Source of the DNA: Saprospiraceae bacterium
GTDB taxonomy: Bacteria; Bacteroidota; Bacteroidia; Chitinophagales; Saprospiraceae
Assembly: GCA_027488935.1 (NCBI GenBank)
Contig: JAIYAP010000011.1
Span: 1-64,000, forward strand
Length of the DNA: 64,000 nucleotides
Reading direction: 5' to 3'
Each line of letters starts with the position of its first letter. The first letter of the stretch is position 1. The translations under genes and the position numbers were made by a program. The notes under the pieces were generated by a model that saw only the letters and a list, made by a program, of their open reading frames with translations, was not told the DNA's origin and made no database searches. Below, piece by piece: positions 38,607-46,818 of this stretch.

Positions 38607-38639
38607 AACATCTCATGTTAAAATTACTCGGTTGAAACC
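38587..38639. repeat. 53-base near-perfect palindrome
   Basis: Arms 38587-38604 and 38622-38639 pair over 18 bp with one mismatch. Inside, a 2-base mismatch is followed by five more pairs (AACAT/ATGTT) and a 3-base loop. It lies 40 bases downstream of the giant protease stop on the minus strand, so it may act as a transcript end. It also marks the edge of the ATPase-like remnant. Confidence 0.7.
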
Positions 38640-38679
38640 TTGTCTGTCCATTTGCTTTTAAAAATTCCGCCACCAAAAA

Positions 38680-41600
38680 CTATTCAATATTCAAAAAACG
38701 CTGCGTCCATTGCCGCCCGTCGTCGAACCGCACATCTAATACGTGCAGACCGGTTGTCAACGACTCCGGCAAGCGGATGGTGGCAGGATGTTCGGGTTGA
38801 TTGACCCGCTCGGCGTACACCAAACGGCCCTGATTGTCCAATACCCGCAACTGCAAACCGCCCGCTTTCCAGTCGGGCGCTTCCAGGTACAATAAGCCAT
38901 CGGTCGGGTTGGGATATAACAAGATGTTGGGGTCGGATGCGCCGCGCTCGGTTGCAGACGGGCGCGACGATTCATATACCACCGGACAATAGAACGTATT
39001 GAGGTGTGCTGCGTGGTAAATCTGGTCTTTTAAGCGGACCGTCACGTGGATGTAATTCGGATCTGCCTGCGCCGGCAAGGTGTAGGTAAATATCTCCGAC
39101 TGACCGTTGGCAATGCTGTCGGTGGTAGACGAAAACCGCAGGGAATAGAAAGGGGTAAAATTGGGGTTTCGAACCAGATAGTTCCGGCCGGAAGGGGCTG
39201 GGTATACCGCATTATTCAAAGGCGCAACGGCCAGCAAACCATCGGGGAGTTGCGCCGCGAAATAAATCATTTTCTGTGTGCAATTATTGGTCACCCGGAT
39301 CCGATAACGCTGCTGTCCGGCAGGATTTTGGGTAATACCGACCAATTCAAATTTAATACAGTTAATCACTTTTACATCGCAGGACGACTTTTCCTGTACC
39401 ACCACCTTGAAGCAACAGGTAATGTTGGCGCCACAGGAATCTTTTGCCGTGTAACACACATCGGTGCTGCCAAGCGGGAAATTAGCGCCAGATGGAAAAC
39501 CTTGTTGCAGTTTTATCTGAACACCCGGACAAATACAATCCGTTGCTGCGGTTATCTGCGGATAGGTAACCAATGCCTCCTGATCGCCCGGCGGAATATC
39601 GACGTAAAAGTCATTCGGGCACTGGATGATCATGGATGATTCAAAATCCGTTGAACTGTATTGCAGGGTGTAGGTAACCAGCGTGTCGCAGCCCGTCGTA
39701 GCCGGAACGATGCCCGTAATGGTGCCGGGCTGGTTGTATGCTTGGCCTCCAATCGTTACGGATTCTCCCGGACAAAACAGGATGGTTTTGGTAGCAGTCG
39801 GGAGCGGGGCAAAGGCCAGTGTGTAAGTCACGAGGGTGTCGCAACCCGTCAAAGCAGGCACCGTGCCCGTGGCTGAACCGGGTTGGGTGTACGCTTGTCC
39901 GCCGATGAGCACCGTGTCGCCCGGACAGAACAAAATGGTCTGGATACCAGTAGGTTGTGGTGCAAATTCGAGGATATACGTCACCACTGTATCGCACCCA
40001 ACCGCAGCAGGCAGCAGGCTTTGTACCGTACCGGGTTGCGTGTATGTTACGCCATCGATGCTGACGGAAGTGCCCGGACAAAAGGCAAGGTTGCGGGTTA
40101 GGGTCGGCGGATTGATATTCCGAATGATGTAGGTAGCCAAGGTGTCACAGCCTTGCGTGGCTGGGATGGTCAGGGTAAATGTAGTAGCCGCAAAATAGGC
40201 TTGTCCGAAAACAAATACGGTATCTCCGGGGCATAGTCCGATGGTATCCGCGCGTGTCGGGATCGGCGCAAAGCGCAGGGCGTAACTGACAATTGTATCG
40301 CAACCCACCAGCGCCGGAAGGGTATCTTGCACAAATCCAGGCTCTGTATAGGGCAATCCGTTGACAAAAAGGGTGTCACCGGGGCACAGGAACAAGGTTT
40401 TACTTATGGTAGGCAACAATTGTTCCTCCAATATATAGGTGCGCAGGGTGTCGCAAACGCCGGATCCCGGTATGGTAAAGGTAAGCATCGTATCGCCCAC
40501 GGGTATCAGGAATTGCCCTGCCAACAACAGCGTATCGCCAGGACAATACGGCACCAGGATTGTATCGGAAAGTTGGCTTGCCGTGATGGTCAGGGAATCA
40601 ACAGAAATGCAACCGTCTGCTGTTTGGGCAATCACTGTGTAGGTCGTGGTGCCATTGGATCCCACCGTTACGGGGGTGCAATTGGTGCAATTTAAGCCCG
40701 TTGCCGGCGACCAGTTCCAGGACTGAAACCCAATTGGAAGATCGTAACTTATTGTAGTACAGGTGGCAGTGTCTGGTCCGATGTTGAGCACTGTATTGGG
40801 CAAAATAGAAATCAGCACGGTGTCGGATTGTTGTTTTCCGCATTGATCCCATACATCCACCCAGTATTTACCGGGGAAAAGCGTGGTGCGTGTTTGTTCG
40901 GCGCTACCGTCATCCCAGCGGTATTTGGCAAATCCGGCACCGGCATCCAGTACCCGCACTCCATTTTCACACAGGGCAATATCCGGCCCGAGATCAAGCG
41001 TACGCATGCCGCTGGTATCCACGTAAATCAGGAACGTATCGGCTTCTACAATACAAGGCGAAAACACCAGCGCGGTCAGGCGATAGGTTCCGGGCTGGTC
41101 AAAAACGGCCGTTACTAATTTTGGATTTACCACATACAAGCCGCCGCCGTTAAGTTTCCAAATGACAGAATCTACGCTACAGGCTTTGAATTGGAGGGTG
41201 TACTGCAGGGAATCTCCCAGGGTACAAATTGAATCCGGCCCTGCGATTTCCGGGTTGATTTTGCGGGGTAAAAAGTTTTGTGGAAAAGAAGGTAACCCAA
41301 TGTTAGCGGATCCAGGCGACAAAGGCAGGGCGGTTTCCTGATACATACATCCGGTGCCTTTTACATCGGGGGCATTGATCACCCCCAAACTTGGTGAAAA
41401 CTCAAGCGGCGCTGTATTGGGCACATATATTTTCCCGTTTGGTGCGCGTTGCAACTGTCCATACCGGTAAGTAGCGGCGAAAGAAGCAATGGTAACGCCA
41501 TTGCCGATTTGGGCCGGGGGGAGGGTAAGGTCGAATTGGGTAATTCTGGAAGTACCCAGTAAACTGCTTACGTACAATAAGTTACCATCATTGGAAAACT

Positions 41601-44600
41601 CAACGCCGTAAGGGCCATTCAGCACATTTGGCTGAATAATGGAAACTGCGTTGCTTAGGATACCGGTATTTTGATCAAATTGCATGAGATCAATCCCGCC
41701 CGTATGAAACAACGTATTCACCAGCAAGTTACCCTCGGGGTTGAATTTCATAACCCCTACACTGTTAAAGGTTGGCGCGGGCGGCAACGTGCCGATTCCA
41801 ATGACAAAAGGTGGTTGTATCCCGTTTTCGTTCAATAGATAGCTCCTAAACAGGTTGTTGCCTTGTTCTTTCACCAAAATCCACCAATCCTGGCCGTTAC
41901 AATGCCGGGTTGCCGTAATTTTTTCTGTAAACAAAGACGGTTGCACGATTTCAAGGTTCAATTCGTTGGGCGGGATGTCTCCCAGCCCACCTTGAAGCTT
42001 CATGTCCACCACCGAATACGTGGTACCGTTGCCGCTGGCAAGGTTGTCAAAACTGTTGGGTGTAAATACATAATAACGCCAAGGTTTGCCCGGTTGCGGC
42101 AAAATCAGCATTTGTGTTGTAGATGGGTGTCCAAACAAGTTGCCGCCATTGGGCATCACCTGATGGTTCCGGTTGTACACCTTTTGCCCGTCGGAGTAGA
42201 ACAACAAATTTCCGAATGCATCCACGGCCACAGCAGAGGCTTCCCGGCTCAATGTTTTTCCATTCCCCAACACGGTTGGCGGCTCGGTGCTGAAATCCAG
42301 TCCAGCACTTTTGCCAAAATACCAAATACTTGCTTGTTGCCCATCGCAGGCCTGGCAATTACAATCGGTATCAAAACAGTCTATCAGACCATCGTTGTCG
42401 TCGTCAAGGTCATTATTGCAAATTTCTGTAGGACAAAGTTCCGCGCATTCTGTGTTTTGCACCAAATTTTGAAGGTCTGGCGCAACGGTTCTGAAGGATT
42501 GTTGAATTGGGCTAGGGTACCGCACCAGGGTCACCAACTGTCGGAAAGGCTGAAGTACCGTGGTATTTACGGTAAGCGGCTGCGGTGCCGGGCAATCGCT
42601 GTATGCCAGCCCCGTGGCAACGCTGACTTTCATGACAGCAATATTTCCCGAGCGCGTGCCAGTGAGGTACAAATCGTCGCCACGCAGCATCATGGGTTTT
42701 TCAGCCCGGAAACCGCCAAAATCGTTGTATTTCCAGGCCCAGATCAGGGTTCCTTTCCGGTTAAATTTGATGAGATAGGTATTTGAAAAGGAATTTATAT
42801 CGTAGGCCATCACCACCAAACCGTCGGATACATATTGCACCGTACGCGGATACACGGCGAATTCGGTTGGAAGGGTGTAGCGTTTCGCCCAATTCATGAA
42901 AAAATTGCCCAAACTGGTTTCAAACAAGGCGAATTCATTGGTCACAGACGCTTCCCCCGCAAAATCGCCATAAACCACCGTTACCATCGAATCGTTGTCG
43001 ATGGTAAAATCGGGGGCGTAATTGCGTGCAACTGCGGTGCTCGGGTACAAAGCCATGGCCGACGATTGGTGGTTTCCCTGCAAATCGAACCGCGAAATAG
43101 CGCCCCGCATGCCGGAAAAGGCAGCACCGAAAGTATATCGTCCGCTGGTATAAACGCGCCCATTGTACACTTTGGCCTCCTGGACTCCTTCCGAACTACC
43201 GTACGAAAAGCCAAACTTCGAGGTTGTCAGCAGTCCCGTAAACCGGTTGATTTCTACCCAATGCACATCGTCGCCGCTGCCCGGCGCGGGAGAATCGTGG
43301 TAGGAATTAAAAATGATATAGTTCCCGCCCGGCGACTTTTCCACCATCGTAAAATTGAAGGTTTGCGGGTTTTCCGGATTTTCATGGGCCCAAATAACCT
43401 GGTTGGCAGCAGGACTATATTTAAAGGTAAATCCAATAAACGTGAAGCCGTTTGAACTAAACCCGCAGCCCACGAGATTTTTGTCGCTGTCTTCAAAAAA
43501 GTAACTGATTTGTTCCGACGCATGTGTGGAAAACTTGAATAAACGTGTCCAAATCAGCGTTCCATCGGGACTTAGGGCCATCAACAGGGTGCTGTCGTTG
43601 CGAAATCCGCTCACATAAATATTGCCATTGGATGCCGAAACAAGGTTGCCGGAGCCTTCGTTCACATTGGGCGCGCCGTAGTTTTTCAACCAACTTAGGG
43701 CACATTCCGAGGTATTTGGGGCTTGCACCACCATGTATTCATATTTCAAATCCTGGCAGTTGGCGTCGCTTGCTTCTAATCGAACGATATTCAGACCTTG
43801 CGCTTGCGGCGTAAATCCTGTAAAAGTAGAGCCTTGCGCCGCGCCGTTCAAAAACCATTGATACGCCGTTGCATTTTGGCTCAAATTCGTGATCGTGACC
43901 AGTTCGCCCGGCAGCGGAAAACGGTTGCTCACCGAAAAGTCGGCCACAACCGGACATGCGACCGTGATCAGTACCGCAGCAGTCGACTCGGCACAACGAT
44001 CCGGATTGCCAGACAAGGCCCTGAGTTCAACCTGATACACGCCGGTTTGGGTAAAGGTGTAAGACGGATTGACTGCGTTGGAAAACACGGTGCCATTCAC
44101 CGTCCATTCAAAGCCGGCGGCATTGCTGCTGCCGTTGGTGAATGTAACCGTTTGTCCTGGTAAAATGGTGGTATTGGAAGATGAAAAAACGGCATTTACC
44201 AAATTCGGGCAAGGTTCTGCGCATCCTTTTGCGTCGAGCAGGCTTTTGCGTACGTTTTCCAAAACCCATTGCATGCGGTTACTTTGGCCTTCCGTAAAAT
44301 CATGGAAACAGTTGAAGTCTGTGTAGTCCATGAAATTCAGGATCATGTCATTTTGATCGCTGCTGAAGCCCGATTGTGCATCGGTGTTACAGCTGTTTAC
44401 CAAGGCATTGCAGGGCGTCCATGCCGTACTTTGGTCGGGCGGGGTATCGCATACCCGGTCGCCGTTGGCCAGGCAGTCGTCATTTTTGCAGCCCTCTTGA
44501 AAAGTGTGATAAAGACCCAGGTAATGCCCCATTTCGTGGCTGAGTACCCCTGTGTTGCCCGGTGAAGAACCCATCCAGCGGGCTTCCATCACGATCCCGT

Positions 44601-45201
44601 CTTCTGGCTGGCCATAGGAACTTGGGAAATACGCATACCCGGCCACACCACATCCGATACCGCCGCCGCATATTTCTTTCACCAACCAAATATTTACATA
44701 TTCTTTTGGATTCCAACGGTTTATGTTTTTAAGTGCAATGTCCTTGGTGCCATAATCGAGGTTTGTCAGTCCATTCACATCGCGTGTAATGCCCGTACTT
44801 GCCTGGTTATTGGGGGTGCGTTTGGCCAGGCAAAACTGAATCATGGTGTTGTAGCCGCTGCCCTGGTCGTAATAAGCGGTGTTGGCAAATGATTCGTTGA
44901 GTTGTTGAATGCCTGTTATGATTTGGGCATCTGAAATATTTTCCGTGCCGTTTTGATGAATCACATGGACCACCACGGGCAAGGTTTTGATGGCAAGTTT
45001 GGCACCGGTGCGCGGACGTTCCCGGTTTATAAAATGCTGGTAAATTTGTTCTTCAATTTGTTCGTGCAGGTTGCGGCTGCCTTCCTTGCGCAGGGATTCC
45101 TCCAATAATTGATCGGTGGCGCAAAAAGGTGGCTGCACTTGGGCAAAAAGCATCATTGGCAAGGCCAAGAGCAGGGTTAGTAAGTAGTTTTTTGTTGTCA
45201 T
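38680..45201 (-). CDS. Giant secreted M43-type metalloprotease with PKD, propeller and repeat domains, T9SS cargo
   Basis: A 2173-residue protein. The signal peptide is MTTKNYLLTLLLALPMMLFAQ. The zinc protease domain (about 65-345) has HEMGHYLGLYH at 222-232 and the Met-turn NFMDYTDFNC, as in the pappalysin/M43 family. Then come PKD-like domains (about 350-510), a WD/SBBP-like propeller (about 515-900), the acidic motif NNDLDDDNDGLIDCFDTDC (about 925-945), a second propeller (about 955-1315), and Ig/PKD-like segments. Six 51-residue repeats (CPGDTLFVNGLPYTEPG type, about 1535-1850), a HYR-like domain and a T9SS sorting domain (LLYPNPTDGLLYLEAPD) follow. The ATG at 45201 starts at the signal peptide. 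Likely an extracellular or surface protease. Confidence 0.88.
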   Translation of the reverse strand: MTTKNYLLTLLLALPMMLFAQVQPPFCATDQLLEESLRKEGSRNLHEQIEEQIYQHFINRERPRTGAKLAIKTLPVVVHVIHQNGTENISDAQIITGIQQLNESFANTAYYDQGSGYNTMIQFCLAKRTPNNQASTGITRDVNGLTNLDYGTKDIALKNINRWNPKEYVNIWLVKEICGGGIGCGVAGYAYFPSSYGQPEDGIVMEARWMGSSPGNTGVLSHEMGHYLGLYHTFQEGCKNDDCLANGDRVCDTPPDQSTAWTPCNALVNSCNTDAQSGFSSDQNDMILNFMDYTDFNCFHDFTEGQSNRMQWVLENVRKSLLDAKGCAEPCPNLVNAVFSSSNTTILPGQTVTFTNGSSNAAGFEWTVNGTVFSNAVNPSYTFTQTGVYQVELRALSGNPDRCAESTAAVLITVACPVVADFSVSNRFPLPGELVTITNLSQNATAYQWFLNGAAQGSTFTGFTPQAQGLNIVRLEASDANCQDLKYEYMVVQAPNTSECALSWLKNYGAPNVNEGSGNLVSASNGNIYVSGFRNDSTLLMALSPDGTLIWTRLFKFSTHASEQISYFFEDSDKNLVGCGFSSNGFTFIGFTFKYSPAANQVIWAHENPENPQTFNFTMVEKSPGGNYIIFNSYHDSPAPGSGDDVHWVEINRFTGLLTTSKFGFSYGSSEGVQEAKVYNGRVYTSGRYTFGAAFSGMRGAISRFDLQGNHQSSAMALYPSTAVARNYAPDFTIDNDSMVTVVYGDFAGEASVTNEFALFETSLGNFFMNWAKRYTLPTEFAVYPRTVQYVSDGLVVMAYDINSFSNTYLIKFNRKGTLIWAWKYNDFGGFRAEKPMMLRGDDLYLTGTRSGNIAVMKVSVATGLAYSDCPAPQPLTVNTTVLQPFRQLVTLVRYPSPIQQSFRTVAPDLQNLVQNTECAELCPTEICNNDLDDDNDGLIDCFDTDCNCQACDGQQASIWYFGKSAGLDFSTEPPTVLGNGKTLSREASAVAVDAFGNLLFYSDGQKVYNRNHQVMPNGGNLFGHPSTTQMLILPQPGKPWRYYVFTPNSFDNLASGNGTTYSVVDMKLQGGLGDIPPNELNLEIVQPSLFTEKITATRHCNGQDWWILVKEQGNNLFRSYLLNENGIQPPFVIGIGTLPPAPTFNSVGVMKFNPEGNLLVNTLFHTGGIDLMQFDQNTGILSNAVSIIQPNVLNGPYGVEFSNDGNLLYVSSLLGTSRITQFDLTLPPAQIGNGVTIASFAATYRYGQLQRAPNGKIYVPNTAPLEFSPSLGVINAPDVKGTGCMYQETALPLSPGSANIGLPSFPQNFLPRKINPEIAGPDSICTLGDSLQYTLQFKACSVDSVIWKLNGGGLYVVNPKLVTAVFDQPGTYRLTALVFSPCIVEADTFLIYVDTSGMRTLDLGPDIALCENGVRVLDAGAGFAKYRWDDGSAEQTRTTLFPGKYWVDVWDQCGKQQSDTVLISILPNTVLNIGPDTATCTTISYDLPIGFQSWNWSPATGLNCTNCTPVTVGSNGTTTYTVIAQTADGCISVDSLTITASQLSDTILVPYCPGDTLLLAGQFLIPVGDTMLTFTIPGSGVCDTLRTYILEEQLLPTISKTLFLCPGDTLFVNGLPYTEPGFVQDTLPALVGCDTIVSYALRFAPIPTRADTIGLCPGDTVFVFGQAYFAATTFTLTIPATQGCDTLATYIIRNINPPTLTRNLAFCPGTSVSIDGVTYTQPGTVQSLLPAAVGCDTVVTYILEFAPQPTGIQTILFCPGDTVLIGGQAYTQPGSATGTVPALTGCDTLVTYTLAFAPLPTATKTILFCPGESVTIGGQAYNQPGTITGIVPATTGCDTLVTYTLQYSSTDFESSMIIQCPNDFYVDIPPGDQEALVTYPQITAATDCICPGVQIKLQQGFPSGANFPLGSTDVCYTAKDSCGANITCCFKVVVQEKSSCDVKVINCIKFELVGITQNPAGQQRYRIRVTNNCTQKMIYFAAQLPDGLLAVAPLNNAVYPAPSGRNYLVRNPNFTPFYSLRFSSTTDSIANGQSEIFTYTLPAQADPNYIHVTVRLKDQIYHAAHLNTFYCPVVYESSRPSATERGASDPNILLYPNPTDGLLYLEAPDWKAGGLQLRVLDNQGRLVYAERVNQPEHPATIRLPESLTTGLHVLDVRFDDGRQWTQRFLNIE

Positions 45202-45419
45202 TGGATTCGTAAGGTTGGACGAAACGTAAAAGAATGGAGCGCGAAAGGCAACGCTTTCGATGCAAGATACAACGTACGGGGAAACTGTTGCTTTTCGCAA
45301 AGAGGCTTAATCGTCCTTTTGTCACATTGAAGCCTTATTAAGTTTAAAAAAACCTCCATTTTGCGGCTTAATTTGCTGTCCAGTATTTGGAAGCATATCA
45401 TACTAAACACAAAACACGC

Positions 45420-46088
45420 ATGCTAAAACATATCCTATTCGACAACGACGGCACCATCGTAGATTCCGAAATCATTGCGGTGCGCAGTACCTTACAACTC
45501 TTGAAGGAGCATGGACTTACGCTTGATGAACAAACGTACAGTAAGCGTTTCCCGGGTTTGCTGGAGCGCGATATTCTGGCGATATTGAAAGAAGAATATG
45601 GGGTGGAAGTGGGACCCGATTATTTTGAACGCCTGCGCAAACTGCACCACGATGGCTTCGCCCAAAATCTGCGGGTAATTCCGGGAATGGCGGGATTGTT
45701 TCGCGCCCTGCGTACGCCGCGCAGCATGGTGTCCAATGGCAGTGTTCGGCATGTGGAATATTGTCTGCGCCGGGTGCGCTTGCATAGCGCGCTGGATGGT
45801 CAGATTTTCTCCGCAGAACACGTGGAAAACCCCAAGCCCCATCCGGATGTGTACAAATATGCCCTCGATCAATTGGGCCTGCAAGCAAATGATACCGTGG
45901 TCGTAGAAGACAGTCCCACCGGCGTACAAGCAGCAAAAGCCGCAGGAATTCGCGTGGTAGGCTTTTTGGGAGCTGCTCATATCCACGACGGACATGATGA
46001 AAAATTGCTGGAACGCGGCGCCGATTTTATTGCAGCCGATGCAAAAGCATTGCATAAAATATTCGTACAACTGGGTGCAGCCTTCTAA
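45420..46088 (+). CDS. HAD-superfamily hydrolase (beta-phosphoglucomutase-like)
   Basis: A 222-residue protein of HAD subfamily IA. Motif I is FDNDGTIVDSE (residues 6-16; nucleophile the first Asp), motif II MVSNGSVRHV, motif III Lys in ENPKPHPDVY, motif IV VVVEDSPTGVQAA. The helical cap is type C1. Such enzymes dephosphorylate or isomerise sugar phosphates. The ATG at 45420 is chosen over the TTG at 45387. A GH65 enzyme lies 0.7 kb away on the other strand. Intracellular GH65 phosphorylases pair with beta-phosphoglucomutase, but that GH65 is secreted, so the link is uncertain. Confidence 0.88.
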   Translation: MLKHILFDNDGTIVDSEIIAVRSTLQLLKEHGLTLDEQTYSKRFPGLLERDILAILKEEYGVEVGPDYFERLRKLHHDGFAQNLRVIPGMAGLFRALRTPRSMVSNGSVRHVEYCLRRVRLHSALDGQIFSAEHVENPKPHPDVYKYALDQLGLQANDTVVVEDSPTGVQAAKAAGIRVVGFLGAAHIHDGHDEKLLERGADFIAADAKALHKIFVQLGAAF

Positions 46089-46226
46089 ACGCCCCCCTTT
46101 GTCAGCACTCGGACATCTTCTTTTCGAATGTTTGAACTTATTGATTTCATGACAATTCTATGACAATGTTTGTTTTTCTTGTTCCGTTCTTTGTCCCAGT
46201 TTTCATTTGGTTTTTTGGGGTTTATT

Positions 46227-46268
46227 AGCCGCTGGTATACGCAAGTATTACCGGCGGCTTTATTTTTA
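46227..46268 (+). terminator. Intrinsic terminator of the HAD hydrolase gene
   Basis: Bases 46227-46237 pair with 46249-46259 (11 bp, one G-U) around an 11-base loop, then TTATTTTT. It is 140 bases after the stop; nothing else is seen between. Confidence 0.7.
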
Positions 46269-46412
46269 CTACGGCGGGTAAATGATTTAGTTGACAGTTG
46301 TTAGTTGATAGTTGTTAGTTTGGACAATGGACAAGTTATTTACAATCAGCCTTAAGATGACCACCAATGCCGTTTTTAAGTAGCGGTTTTTATCCCCCCC
46401 CCTATTGTCCAA

Positions 46413-46531
46413 TACAAATATGCGACCTCTCCGAGGTCGGGATAAATTGTCGCCCCATTGTTGCTACAAAGATGCGACCCCGCTGGGGTCGTAATGATTT
46501 GTTTTTCAGGTTTTTGACCCCGATGGGGTTG
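46413..46531. repeat. Second cluster of the ACAAATATGCGACC palindromic repeat
   Basis: Copies at 46413-46439 (GCGACCTC-TCC-GAGGTCG) and 46464-46491 (CGACCCC-GCT-GGGGTCG), plus a degenerate one at 46511-46531. Same consensus and spacing (about 51 bases) as at 37306-37438. The palindrome bases covary: CCTC/GAGG in one copy, CCCC/GGGG in the other. Confidence 0.75.
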
Positions 46532-46574
46532 TTGTGATTGACAATGAATTAGATCCAAAGTTGGGATGTTTGCA

Positions 46575-46792
46575 CGCGTACACATTGTCTGAACCGGGAT
46601 TTGGGGGGATTTTGGGATGTTAGGATGCGTTAATTGTCTGAACCGGGATTTGGGGGGATTTTGGGATGTTAGGATGCGTTAATTGTCTGAACCGGGATTT
46701 GGGGGGATTATGGGATTTGAGGATTTTTGAGATCATTAATTGTAATACATCCATAAATCCACCCAAATCCAGGTTCAGACAATGTGTACGCG
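46575..46792. repeat. 218-bp MITE-like element with terminal inverted repeats and a 49-bp tandem array
   Basis: The outer 20 bases (46575-46594 and 46773-46792) are perfect inverted repeats, and the match continues inward for about 15 more bases with few mismatches. Inside are three head-to-tail copies of a 49-base unit starting TTGTCTGAACCGGGATTTGG at 46585, 46634 and 46683. It has no coding capacity of note. It may be a non-autonomous mobile element or an expanding palindrome. Confidence 0.65.
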
Positions 46793-46818
46793 CTAAAGTC
46801 CACATCACTCCTCACTCC

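Noticed and set aside
46575-46792. CRISPR array reading of the 49-bp tandem repeats
   Set aside because: The units are head to tail without unique spacers, and no cas gene is nearby.
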